In this document: positions 1 through 8,379 of the stretch, one piece after another | How the letters are laid out: the number at the start of each line of letters is the position of its first letter | Numbering within the stretch: the first letter of the stretch is position 1 | Notes under the pieces: generated by a model | Databases searched by the model: none | What the model saw: only the letters and a program-made list of their open reading frames with translations | Told to the model about the DNA's origin: nothing | Position numbers and translations under genes: made by a program | Source of the DNA: Actinopolyspora alba | Lineage (GTDB): Bacteria; Actinomycetota; Actinomycetes; Mycobacteriales; Pseudonocardiaceae | Direction: 5' to 3' | Assembly: GCF_900112765.1 (NCBI RefSeq) | Contig: NZ_FOMZ01000001.1 | Span: 62,001 to 126,000, forward strand | Length of the DNA stretch: 64,000 nucleotides

Positions 1-15
1 CGAGTGCTCGGTCAC
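1..15 (-). CDS. 5' end of a CDS running off the left edge
   Basis: On the minus strand a GGGAGGTG ribosome binding site (bases 21-28) lies five bases before a GTG at 15-13, followed by codons for T-E-H-S. Only five codons are inside the window, so no product can be read. In mycobacteria the gene downstream of the orthologous channel is a NUDIX NADH pyrophosphatase (nudC). That would fit by position only and is an inference. Confidence 0.5.
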
Positions 16-268
16 CGCTTCACCTCCCGACACGTTCCGCCACGGCGCACGCGGAACGGACCTGGGGATGTCTCCCTGTTCCACATATCACCATGAGTAT
101 CGGCACATTAACGAAGCGTGACTAGATCACGACAGTGGGCATCTTGTTAGCCGTCGGTTCGAATCATCGCTTCGCGCCGGAACAGCCGACCAGACCGGCC
201 CGCCGCGCGAACGCACTCCGAACATCCGAGCGGGCCGCCCACTCGCTGACTCCACGACGGATGCCCGT
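16..268. other. intergenic spacer, no gene seen
   Basis: This stretch lies between the stop of the potassium channel gene and the start of the partial gene at the left edge, both on the minus strand. Apart from the ribosome binding site of the partial gene I see no coding frame and no convincing hairpin. Confidence 0.5.
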
Positions 269-1255
269 TCAGGCGGTGGTGACCTTCTTGACGTAGAGCA
301 GCCGGTCGCCCGCCTCGATCGCGTCGGCCTCCGGAGCGTCCACCCGGTAGAGCTGCCCCTCGCGGACCAACCCGAGCACGATGTCGGAGAGATGGCGCGG
401 CGATCCTCCCACTTCGGTGCGCTCGACCTCGCGCTCCGCGATGGCCAGCCCGAGGTCCGGACTGAGCAGGTCCTCGAACATCTCCACGACCGAGGGCGTG
501 GAAGTGGCTATCCCCAGCAGCCTGCCCGAGGTCTCACTGGAGATGACCACGGAATCGGCACCCGACTGCCGCAGCAGGTGGACGTTCTCCGCCTCGCGCA
601 CCGCGGCCACGATCTGCGCCTTGGGAGCCAGTTCCCTGGCGGTGAGCGTCACCAGCACCGCGGTGTCGTCCCGCGGCGGGGCCACCACCACGGCACGCGC
701 CCGCGGGATTCCGGCGACCCGCAGCACGTCCGATCTGGTGCCGGAGCCGTTGACGGTCACCAGGCCCAGTGAGGACGCGGCCTCCAACGCGGTGGGTTCG
801 GTGTCCACCACGACGATGTTGCCCGCTTCGGCACCCTCTCCGAGCAGGGCCGTCACGGCGGACCTGCCCTTGGTGCCATAACCGATCACGACGACGTGGT
901 CGCGCACCCTGGACCTCCAGTGTTGGATCTTGAACGCTTGGCGGGAACGTTCGGTGAGCACTTCCAGTGTGGTTCCGACCAGCACGATCAGGAACAGCAC
1001 CCGCAGCGGCGTGATGACCAGCACGTTGACCAGGCGGGCCGAGGGGCTCACCGGGGCGATGTCCCCGTAGCCGGTGGTGGAGAGCGAGACCGTCGCGTAG
1101 TACAACGCGTCCAGCACGCTCAACGGGGTCCCGTCGGTGTCGCTGTAACCGCCCCGATCGAGATACACCAGCAGCACGGTGACGGCGAGCGCCAGACTGG
1201 CGCCGATCACCCTGCGCACGATCGATTTGACCGGACCGATGGCGGTGGCGGGCAT
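269..1255 (-). CDS. potassium channel with cytoplasmic RCK/TrkA domain
   Basis: A two-transmembrane ion channel joined to a nucleotide-sensing RCK domain; it should conduct K+ across the cytoplasmic membrane under ligand control. The order is a hydrophobic helix just after the start, a pore helix with the selectivity filter TTGYGD, a second long membrane helix, a Rossmann domain opening with VVVIGYGTKG, and a C-terminal RCK_C-like region. The frame stays open upstream to 1801, but that extension is arginine-rich, without domain character, and overlaps the divergent GH43 gene. I take the ATG at 1255 (328 aa); an in-frame GTG just upstream is possible. Its place beside adnBA matches mycobacterial Rv3200c. 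K+ selectivity is inferred from the filter. Confidence 0.86.
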   Translation of the reverse strand: MPATAIGPVKSIVRRVIGASLALAVTVLLVYLDRGGYSDTDGTPLSVLDALYYATVSLSTTGYGDIAPVSPSARLVNVLVITPLRVLFLIVLVGTTLEVLTERSRQAFKIQHWRSRVRDHVVVIGYGTKGRSAVTALLGEGAEAGNIVVVDTEPTALEAASSLGLVTVNGSGTRSDVLRVAGIPRARAVVVAPPRDDTAVLVTLTARELAPKAQIVAAVREAENVHLLRQSGADSVVISSETSGRLLGIATSTPSVVEMFEDLLSPDLGLAIAEREVERTEVGGSPRHLSDIVLGLVREGQLYRVDAPEADAIEAGDRLLYVKKVTTA

Positions 1256-1713
1256 TCGAACCACCCCGACCAGCGCGTGGTCCGGACGGTCCGTCAGGCG
1301 GTCGGTCAGCGCTGCCTCGGAGCGACGTCCGGACAGCGAACGACGTCCGAGTCGCGCGGGTCGGCCCTTGTGCTTGTCCACGGGCGGAAACGGTAACGCC
1401 CCGGCGAGAAGGGAATACTCGCGCTCCCGCCCGGGAGCGTTTTCGCCGGTGCCGAATCCTTCCTCCCGAGCAGAACACGCGCTGGCGTGGACCTCACGGA
1501 CTTGATCGATATCGACACGCTCCGCCGTTGACTCGTACGCGGTCCGCGCATTAAGTTTTCGAACATCGTTCGGAATGCCGAACAATATCTCCCGGTCGGA
1601 GCACAGGAATCCGTCCCGGAGAAGACCCCGATCGTCACGGCTTTTCGGACAGCGCATCACACCGCACGACAGAAGCACCCGTGGAACCGGCTCAGGTTGG
1701 GGAAATTTCGCGC
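1256..1713. other. divergent intergenic region between channel and GH43 genes
   Basis: About 460 bases. The minus-strand frame of the channel remains open across the region, but no start in it has a Shine-Dalgarno sequence and the predicted peptide is not protein-like. Promoters for both divergent genes should lie here; I cannot pick them out with confidence. Confidence 0.4.
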
Positions 1714-2877
1714 ATGCCAGGAAATTCGTTTCGCACCGGAATTCGAGCGGCGTCCGCGTACACCGCTCTGACGTTGTCGCTGCTGCTCGGTGGAGTGTCA
1801 CTCGCTCCGCTCGGAACCGGCGTGGCCGAGGGGACGACCTCGACGGCGCACGGGCCGACCGCGAACGAGCCCGACGAGGAACGCGAGAAAGCTCCGCCGC
1901 CGGAGCGGAGACCGAAGAAGGGCTACCTGTTCACCTACTTCACCGGATCGGGCAGCGCCGACGGCGAACAGGTGCATTTCGCCGTCAGCCGGGGCAACGA
2001 CGCGCTGCGTTGGGACGAGCTCAACAACGGTGACCCCGTGCTGACTTCCACCAAGGGCGAGAACGGAGTCCGGGATCCGTTCATCATTCGCTCGCCCGAG
2101 GGTGACAAGTTCTACCTCATCGCCACCGACCTGCGGATGCACGGCGACGGGAACTGGGACGAGGCACAGCGGCACGGCAGCAAGCACATCGAGGTCTGGG
2201 AATCGACCGACCTGATCCACTGGTCCGAACAGCGCCACGTCCGGGTCGCACCCGACAACGCGGGCAACACCTGGGCGCCGGAGGCCTACTACGACGAGTC
2301 GATCGACGCGTACGTGGTGTTCTGGGCGTCCAAGCTGTACGACGCGGACGACCCGAACCACACCGGCGACAGCTACAACCGCATGATGTACGCGACCACC
2401 CGCGACTTCCACACCTTCAGCGAACCGAGGGTGTGGCAGGATCCCGGCCACTCGGTGATCGATTCCACCGTGGTCTCGAAGGACGGCACCTACTACCGGT
2501 TCACCAAGGACGAGCGAACCAACTCCGGCTCGGCCCCGTGCGGCAAGTACATCACCGCGGAGAGATCACCGAACCTGCGCAGCACCGACTACGAGCTCAT
2601 CGCGGACTGCGTCGGCAAGCCATCGGGGTCCGAGCCGGGAATCAGCCGCGGTGAGGGGCCGACCGTTTTCGAGTCCAACACCGAGGACAAGTGGTACATG
2701 TTCATCGACGAATTCGGTGGTCGTGGCTACGTTCCGTTCGAGACCACCGACCTGGACTCCGGCGAGTGGACCATCTCGGAGAACTACGACCTGCCGGACA
2801 GCCCGCGACACGGCACCGTGCTCCCGATCACCGCCGACGAGTTGCAACGGCTGCGCACCGAGTACGGGAATCGGTAG
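1714..2877 (+). CDS. secreted family 43-like glycoside hydrolase
   Basis: A probable exported enzyme acting on arabinose- or xylose-containing polysaccharides. The first 35 or so residues form a signal peptide: basic start, hydrophobic stretch around residues 15-32, then small residues and an Ala-rich end. A Pro/Glu-rich linker follows, then one five-bladed propeller domain from YLFTYFTG onward with repeated blade motifs. These include GVRDPFI with a likely catalytic Asp, WAPEAYY, DSTVV and GEGPTVF with a likely Glu acid. I chose the ATG at 1714 because GGGGA lies 11 bases upstream; the GTG at 1681 has no such site. The gene stands alone, ends in a strong hairpin, and has no sugar transporter beside it. 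Substrate unknown. Confidence 0.75.
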   Translation: MPGNSFRTGIRAASAYTALTLSLLLGGVSLAPLGTGVAEGTTSTAHGPTANEPDEEREKAPPPERRPKKGYLFTYFTGSGSADGEQVHFAVSRGNDALRWDELNNGDPVLTSTKGENGVRDPFIIRSPEGDKFYLIATDLRMHGDGNWDEAQRHGSKHIEVWESTDLIHWSEQRHVRVAPDNAGNTWAPEAYYDESIDAYVVFWASKLYDADDPNHTGDSYNRMMYATTRDFHTFSEPRVWQDPGHSVIDSTVVSKDGTYYRFTKDERTNSGSAPCGKYITAERSPNLRSTDYELIADCVGKPSGSEPGISRGEGPTVFESNTEDKWYMFIDEFGGRGYVPFETTDLDSGEWTISENYDLPDSPRHGTVLPITADELQRLRTEYGNR

Positions 2878-2958
2878 CACCTGTTGCCGCGGTTTCCGTG
2901 GTGGCGGCGCACGGAGGAACCTCCCGCCGACGTCCACGCTGAGATCCAGTTCGAACAA

Positions 2959-3006
2959 GCGGCCACCTCGTCTCCGGTCACGCGCGATCGGAGACGAGGT
3001 GGCCGC
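2959..3006. terminator. perfect 18-bp hairpin after the GH43 gene
   Basis: Arms 2959-2976 and 2989-3006 are perfect reverse complements around a 12-base loop. The hairpin starts 81 bases after the GH43 stop and has no U-run, as is usual for GC-rich actinobacterial terminators. Confidence 0.8.
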
Positions 3007-3085
3007 ACGGATTCGCGGCACCCGGAACCGGATCACCGCGCCTCGTTGATTGCCGACGACGCGATTCCGTGCCACGGTAGCCGTT

Positions 3086-3457
3086 ATGAAACGCCCAAGT
3101 TCTGCAACTGTGCTGGCGGGCTCGCTCACGCTCACCGGGGCGCTGCACTTCCTGCTACCACGCCCGTTCGACTCGATCGTGCCGCGCCGCCTGCCCGGCT
3201 CGCCACGCGGCTGGACCTACCTCTCCGGAGCCGCCGAACTGGGGTGCGCCGCCGCCGTGGCGCATCCCCGGACCCGGCGGGCGGGCGCCTCGGCCACCAC
3301 CGCCCTGTTCGCGGCCGTTTTCCCGGCCAACGTGAAGATGGCACTGGACTACCGTAATCGGAGCATTCCGCTACGCTTCGTGGCCTACGCCAGACTCCCC
3401 CTGCAGCTGCCCCTGATCCAGTGGGCGCTACGCGTACGCAGGAACACCGGTCGGTAA
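3086..3457 (+). CDS. DoxX-like small integral membrane protein
   Basis: A 123-aa protein with about four hydrophobic segments. The sequence TGALHFLLPRPFDSIVPRRL near the N-terminus resembles the DoxX-like family, whose members carry an H-F-x-x-P-x-x-F/Y-x-x-I-V-P motif. A helix with PANVKMALDY in the second half also fits. DoxX-like proteins have been linked to quinol or thiol redox work, but the role of this subfamily is not known. The start is the ATG at 3086; an in-frame TTG at 3050 would add 12 unconserved-looking residues. The gene is monocistronic, after the GH43 terminator. Confidence 0.65.
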   Translation: MKRPSSATVLAGSLTLTGALHFLLPRPFDSIVPRRLPGSPRGWTYLSGAAELGCAAAVAHPRTRRAGASATTALFAAVFPANVKMALDYRNRSIPLRFVAYARLPLQLPLIQWALRVRRNTGR

Positions 3458-3521
3458 CACTTTCGTAATCTCATACGTGCGGAGTTGTTGAATGCTGAGC
3501 CTTCCTGCTTACCATTCATAG

Positions 3522-4088
3522 GTGCAGCAGTTCGAGCACGCGGCCCGCGTACTGGGCTGGCACGGTCATCTCGTGTCGAATGTGGAGGTCCTCGGCTCCC
3601 GTTTCACAGCCGTCACGCGGCTTCGCCCCGACGTGCACCAGTGGCGCACCGCGCACGACTGGCCACCACAGGCGGAGCCCTCCGGTGTGCACGCCTGGGC
3701 CGAACCCGACGGTCCCGAGCAGGTCCCGGTGCCCGCCGTCGACCTGATCGGTGTGATGGTGCGCGTCTCGAAGGCTCGGCGAGCCACCAGAGCGTGCGGA
3801 ACACTGCTCACGATCGCCCCGTGCGCGGCGGTGCTTCCCGGGGACCACCCCTACCGCCCCTGGGCGCTCACCGAGCTGGACTACTACGGCATCGGCGCGG
3901 TCACCACCTACCGGGAAGGCCCGGCCAGACTCGTGCTGTCCCCGGAGGACCGAAGAGCCGAGTTCGGCACCTCGCTGTTCGAGAGGTGGCTGTTGGAACT
4001 GCTGTACCAGCGCGTGCTGCGACAGGAGTCGCACAGCACCGAGAGCACCTCCAACACCGCGGAGGGCGGGGGCGCCGATTTCCCGTGA
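3522..4088 (+). CDS. conserved-looking hypothetical protein, 188 aa
   Basis: I do not recognise a family. The product is soluble, mixed alpha/beta in character, with no signal peptide or membrane segment. Visible landmarks are DWPPQAEPSGVHAWAEP, a hydrophobic strand VDLIGVMVRV, ALTELDYYGIGAVTTYR and a C-terminal helix FERWLLELLYQRVL. Start is GTG at 3522, 65 bases after the DoxX-like gene. The end of the gene overlaps an interrupted palindrome of the repeat type found elsewhere in the window (4076-4093), and the last codons G-A-D-F-P are encoded by it. It is convergent with the next gene. The frame has normal high third-position GC. Confidence 0.55.
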   Translation: MQQFEHAARVLGWHGHLVSNVEVLGSRFTAVTRLRPDVHQWRTAHDWPPQAEPSGVHAWAEPDGPEQVPVPAVDLIGVMVRVSKARRATRACGTLLTIAPCAAVLPGDHPYRPWALTELDYYGIGAVTTYREGPARLVLSPEDRRAEFGTSLFERWLLELLYQRVLRQESHSTESTSNTAEGGGADFP

Positions 4089-4093
4089 AATCG
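4076..4093. repeat. variant copy of the 18-bp interrupted palindrome
   Basis: CGATTTC and GAAATCG arms around a CCGT loop. The same arms with TCGC or GCGA loops occur at 13 other places in the window. Here it spans the stop codon (4086-4088) of the upstream gene and sits between two convergent genes. Confidence 0.7.
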
Positions 4094-4104
4094 ACGCCGG
4101 GCGA

Positions 4105-4728
4105 TCAGACCGCCTCGTACTCGTGCCAGTTGAGGCTCTCCGCGTTCCACCGCAGCAGATAGCCGGAGCGCACCGAGCACAGCGCACGCATGGTGTGGGG
4201 CCAGCGGCGAATCACGTTGGCCATCGCCACCGAGGCCAGTTGATCACTGGTGCGATGCTGCTCGCCGGGACCGAGCATCGCGATCCTGCCCGAGGTGTAG
4301 AGGATGTTGGTGAGCACCTCCTGCCCCGAGAGCGCCGTCTCCTCCACGCTGACGAGATCCTCGGGATCCAGCTCCCCGGGCCAGGTACGGCGATCCAGAT
4401 CCGTGGCCACCGGCTGCTCGCACTCGCCGCAGGTGCACTCGAACTCGCTCGTCCAGCCGTGGCTGTCCCAGGACCACACCGCGGCGGACCCCGGTTCCAA
4501 CTCGGCCAGGGCCGAGACGTGCGGCCATGCGTTGACCACGGCACCGAGCACGGTTCGCACCGTGGGCCGAGGGGACTCGCCCGGCCCCTCGAAGATCCAC
4601 TCACCCTGATCGTTCCGCCGCACCAGCACCAGCGGTGCGCGCAACGCGAGGACGTCCTCGTCCACGGACACCTCTTGCTGCATGGAGGCGTCCAGCCTGT
4701 TCTCCGTGTTCTGCGCCATCGCGGGCAT
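4105..4728 (-). CDS. hypothetical protein with a compact Cys cluster
   Basis: About 207 aa, acidic and soluble. The centre has ECTCGECEQP, three Cys within about seven residues that could bind a metal, with no fourth ligand nearby. The C-terminal third (ANVIRRWPHTMRAL...SGYLLRWNAESLNWHEYE) looks like a small conserved domain, and a related half-motif (VVNAWPHVSAL...AVWSWDSHGW) appears earlier, so the protein may hold two degenerate repeats of one module. I know no function. The ATG at 4728 follows AGGAAT; the ATG at 4719 is an alternative with better spacing. Confidence 0.55.
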   Translation of the reverse strand: MPAMAQNTENRLDASMQQEVSVDEDVLALRAPLVLVRRNDQGEWIFEGPGESPRPTVRTVLGAVVNAWPHVSALAELEPGSAAVWSWDSHGWTSEFECTCGECEQPVATDLDRRTWPGELDPEDLVSVEETALSGQEVLTNILYTSGRIAMLGPGEQHRTSDQLASVAMANVIRRWPHTMRALCSVRSGYLLRWNAESLNWHEYEAV

Positions 4729-4827
4729 ATTCCTGCGTGATCGACACCCGAGACAAGCTGAGCCACTCGAAAGTGTGGTTTTCGAATCGTTGACCGGGGC
4801 TTCCACCTCAGTCTGGGCTTCCGGTCC

Positions 4828-4860
4828 GCCCGGGGCACGCCTCCCTTCGGGCACCCGGGC
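4828..4860 (-). terminator. hairpin after adnB
   Basis: GCCCGGG (4828-4834) and CCCGGGC (4854-4860) pair around 19 bases that contain a further GTGCCC/GGGC pairing. On the minus strand the hairpin begins nine bases after the adnB stop. Confidence 0.55.
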
Positions 4861-4869
4861 GAACCCCGG

Positions 4870-7800
4870 TCAGCTCTCGGGCGGGACCGTCAGGATGAGC
4901 TTCCGAAGTCCTTCCGCGTCGTGCGGGTCGGCGGGATGCAACGTGCGGTCGTGGCGCACGTAGTGCATGGCCGCGCGGACCCGCTCCAGCGGAACACCGG
5001 CCATCTCCGACCAGGCCAGTCGGTAGGCTGCCAGCTGCACCGCCGCGGCGGGCATCCGATGCTCGTCCGGCACCGCACCGGTCTTCCAGTCGACCACGGT
5101 CCAGCCGCCGTCCTCGTCGGCGAACACGGCGTCCATCCGCCCGCGTACGACCACCCCGGCGATGCGCGTCTCGAACGGGACCTCGATCCGGTGGGGAGTA
5201 CGCTCGGCCCACTCGCTGGCCAGGAAAGCCGCGCGCAGCCGTTCCAGGTCCTCATCCCGCGGCGCCGAGTCGTCCCCCGCGCCGGGCAGCTCGTCCACCT
5301 CGAGCAACGCGTCGGAAGTGAACCGTCGCTCCAGCCACGTGTGAAAGGCGGTGCCGCGCCGCGTGACCGGATTGGGACGGGTGGGCAACGGGCGACGCAG
5401 TCTCCGCGCGAACGCCTCCGGGGAATCGGCGAGCTCCACCAACTGACTCACCGAGAGCTGCTCCGGCAGCCGCACCCGTTCGCCCCGCACGGCGCGGTCG
5501 CGTTCCGCGAGCAGCACGTCGACGTCGCGCCGCCACCGCGCCGTCTCCTCGTCATCGACCGGCTGCCCATCCATCGGCGACTCGTCCACCGGCCGCTCAT
5601 CCACCGAGGAGTCGTCCACCGGAACCTCGCCGTCCGGTTCGGCCTCGGTGAGTCGCCCCGCTTCCCCGGCCGCGGCCCCCGAGGCAGCGCTTTCCGCCGC
5701 TGTTTCCGCCATCGCACGACGAACCAGGTCAGCTCCTTCGACGACCTCATCCCGGCGGGTACCCAGCGGGTCGACCGGCCAGCGCACACTGCGCTCGATC
5801 TCGGCGAGCGGGTTCTCCGCCGTCTCGTCCGGCTCGGGCTCCCAGTGCTCCAACTCGCCGTACTCCAGCCCGCGGTCCGCGAGCTCCGCCGGGGAACCGT
5901 CCAGCTGCCGTGCCGCCTCGGTGAGGAAGGTGGACGGCCCCTTCGGTTCGCGTCCGCTCTCGGCCCACCAGTGCCCGGACAGCAACAGCGTCCGCTCCGA
6001 ACGGGTCAGCGCCACGTAGAACAACCGGCGCTCCTCGGTCAGGCGCCGCTGCTCGAACTCCTCGTCGTGCCCGCGCAGCTCCTGTTGCAGTTCCTTGCGG
6101 GTCATACCGGCGAGCCGCTGCGCGTCCAGCGCGGGCAGGTCGGCCCCGTCCCCGCGCAGTTCGGGGGGAAGTTCGGGGACCGAGCGCAACCAGCAGGAGG
6201 ACTTGCGTTTGCCGGGAAACACGCCGGCCACCAGGTGCGGCAGGGCCACCAACTGCCACTCCAGCCCCTTGGCCGAATGGACGGTCAGCAGCTGGACACG
6301 GCCTTCAGCCACCTCGACCTCGCCCGGTTCCAGGCCGTCCTCGGCGTGCTCTGCCGTGGTGAGATAGTCCAGCAGTGCCGGAAGCGTCGCCGTGGGAGTG
6401 GCGGTGGCGAACTCGGTCACCACCCGCGAGAAGGCGTCCAGGTGCGCCCTGCCGACCCCGTCGGTCCGGGACATGCTCTCGATGTCGAGCAGCAGGGTGC
6501 GCTCCACATCGGCCACCAACTCCGGCAGGGGCTGCTCCAGCCGCTGCCGCAGCGAGGCGAGCTCGCCGCCCAGTCTGGCGATACGGCGATACCCCTCGGC
6601 CGAGTAACGCGTGTGCTCACCCGGATCGTCGATCGCGTCCACCAGACCGGCCTGTTCGGACTGTTCACCGGGGAGGGCGGCGGCGAGCGCCCCGTCGACG
6701 TCACCGCCCTCCTCCCCCGGAGCAGTACGCGCCCCGAGCTCGCTCGCACGCGCCGACAGCGCGGCCAGGTCCGCGGCACCGATGCGCCACCGGGAACCGG
6801 TCAGCAACCGCACGGCCGCGGTTCCGGCCAGCGGGTCCACCAGCGCCCGCAGCGCGCTGACCAGATCCCGCACCTCCGGCTCGTCCAGCAGACCGCCGAG
6901 CCCGACCACCTCGACCGGCAGCCCCTCGGCGCGCAACGCGTCGGCCATGTCGGCCATGTCGGCTCGGCGCCGCACCAGCACGGCGGCGGTCGGTGGCTCG
7001 CCGTCCCGCGCCACCGTCTCGTGCCAACGCAGCGCCAGTCGTTCCGCCACCCAGCGACGCTCCGCCCGCACGTCACCGAGCAGTGCGGCACGGACATCGG
7101 CGGGTGGCGCGTCGTCCCTGGCACGCAGTGGTTCGACGTCCAACCCCGACTCGCGCAACGGTTCGGCGACGACGTTGGCCAACCGCAGGATCCCGGCCGG
7201 ATTGCGGAAGCTCGTCAGCAGGCCGTAACGCGCTGCGGGAGTCGGCCGGGGCGGTGCAGCACCCGAGTCGGCGGAGTCCTGCCGGTCCCACTCCCGGTCG
7301 CCGCTGTGGTCCCCGTCGTGGTCGCCACCGTGCTCCCCGTCGTACTCCTGCTCGTTACCCCCGTCGGGGAAATCGGTGGTGAATCTGGGCAGGTTGGCCG
7401 CGCTGGCGCCGCGCCAACCGTAGATGGCCTGCGCGGGGTCCCCCACCGCGGTGACCGGCAGTGACGACGTGCTCGCGGAGTCGCCGAACAGCGAGCGCAG
7501 CATCACACGTTGCGAGTGCCCGGTGTCCTGGTACTCGTCCAGCAGCACGGCCGCGAACCGCTCGCGCTCGCCGAGCGCCACTTCCGGGTGGCGCCGCGCC
7601 AACAGGGCCGCCAGCGACATCTGGTCGGAGAAATCCATGGCGCCGTCGGCGCGTTTTCGCCTGGTGTAAGCCGCTACCAGCGGCAGCAGCGCGGCGCGCA
7701 GCCGCTGGGCGGAGCGGATCTGTCGCAGTTCCTGCGGCGGGTCGGCCCGCTGGCCCTTCTCGCGGGGCGCGTTGTCCAGTATTCCGGTGAGCAGCTCCGC

Positions 7801-8379
7801 GTGGTCGCTCACCCGCTCCGGTTCGACCAGATGCTCGGCCAGCTCCCCGGCGAGCGAGAGCACGTTCGCGGTCACGGTGGACGGAACCCGGTCGGTGTCG
7901 AGGTCCTCGGTCCAGTTCGAGACGACACTGTGCGCCAGCTGCCAGGAGGCCGTGCCGGGAAGCAGCCTGGCGCCCGGCTCCACGGGAACACGCAGCCCGT
8001 GCTCGGAGACGATCCTGCCCGCGTAGGAGTGGTAGGTGAGCACCGTGGGCTCCTCGGCCAGCACCACCGAACGCAGCGTTCCCGAGGGGTCCACCTCCTC
8101 CAGCAGCCCGGATCCCGCAAGCCGCCGCAGCCTGGCCCGCACCCGGTCGGAGAGCTGTCGTGCCGCCTTGCGGGTGAACGTCAATCCCAGCACCCGCTCG
8201 GGAGTCACGATCCGGTTGGCGACGAGCCAGAGCACCCTGGCGGCCATCGTCTCGGTCTTGCCCGCCCCCGCCCCGGCCACGACCAGCGCGGGCCGGGCGG
8301 GCGCTCCGACCACTGCCGCCTGTTCCTCGGTGGGTGTGGGCATCCCGAGCGCCTGGGCGATGCGCTGCGGCGTGATCAC
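4870..8379 (-). CDS. adnB: AdnB-like helicase-nuclease subunit
   Basis: UvrD-type 3'-5' DNA motor with a C-terminal RecB-family nuclease, expected to pair with AdnA in the actinobacterial machine that resects double-strand breaks. Walker A AGAGAGKT is at residues 35-42 and the Walker B-type DEYQDT near 281. The nuclease core GRMDAVF...VVDWKTG...QLAAYRLAW is near 1080-1120. At 1169 aa it is somewhat longer than mycobacterial AdnB, partly because of a Gly/Asp/His/Glu-rich insert (bases 7269-7368) and an acidic V-D-E repeat before the nuclease (about 5550-5633). The GTG at 8379 overlaps the adnA stop as GTGA, implying translational coupling. An upstream in-frame start at 8433 would overlap adnA needlessly. 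Confidence 0.9.
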   Translation of the reverse strand: MITPQRIAQALGMPTPTEEQAAVVGAPARPALVVAGAGAGKTETMAARVLWLVANRIVTPERVLGLTFTRKAARQLSDRVRARLRRLAGSGLLEEVDPSGTLRSVVLAEEPTVLTYHSYAGRIVSEHGLRVPVEPGARLLPGTASWQLAHSVVSNWTEDLDTDRVPSTVTANVLSLAGELAEHLVEPERVSDHAELLTGILDNAPREKGQRADPPQELRQIRSAQRLRAALLPLVAAYTRRKRADGAMDFSDQMSLAALLARRHPEVALGERERFAAVLLDEYQDTGHSQRVMLRSLFGDSASTSSLPVTAVGDPAQAIYGWRGASAANLPRFTTDFPDGGNEQEYDGEHGGDHDGDHSGDREWDRQDSADSGAAPPRPTPAARYGLLTSFRNPAGILRLANVVAEPLRESGLDVEPLRARDDAPPADVRAALLGDVRAERRWVAERLALRWHETVARDGEPPTAAVLVRRRADMADMADALRAEGLPVEVVGLGGLLDEPEVRDLVSALRALVDPLAGTAAVRLLTGSRWRIGAADLAALSARASELGARTAPGEEGGDVDGALAAALPGEQSEQAGLVDAIDDPGEHTRYSAEGYRRIARLGGELASLRQRLEQPLPELVADVERTLLLDIESMSRTDGVGRAHLDAFSRVVTEFATATPTATLPALLDYLTTAEHAEDGLEPGEVEVAEGRVQLLTVHSAKGLEWQLVALPHLVAGVFPGKRKSSCWLRSVPELPPELRGDGADLPALDAQRLAGMTRKELQQELRGHDEEFEQRRLTEERRLFYVALTRSERTLLLSGHWWAESGREPKGPSTFLTEAARQLDGSPAELADRGLEYGELEHWEPEPDETAENPLAEIERSVRWPVDPLGTRRDEVVEGADLVRRAMAETAAESAASGAAAGEAGRLTEAEPDGEVPVDDSSVDERPVDESPMDGQPVDDEETARWRRDVDVLLAERDRAVRGERVRLPEQLSVSQLVELADSPEAFARRLRRPLPTRPNPVTRRGTAFHTWLERRFTSDALLEVDELPGAGDDSAPRDEDLERLRAAFLASEWAERTPHRIEVPFETRIAGVVVRGRMDAVFADEDGGWTVVDWKTGAVPDEHRMPAAAVQLAAYRLAWSEMAGVPLERVRAAMHYVRHDRTLHPADPHDAEGLRKLILTVPPES

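Noticed and set aside
1256-1801. N-terminal extension of the potassium channel to 510 aa
   Set aside because: The extra residues are Arg-rich, lack a start with a ribosome binding site and overlap the divergent GH43 gene; orthologues are about 350 aa.
4921-7464. 847-codon plus-strand open frame
   Set aside because: Exact antisense of adnB; composition is His/Arg/Gln-rich as expected for a shadow frame of GC-rich coding DNA, with no domain motif and no ribosome binding site.
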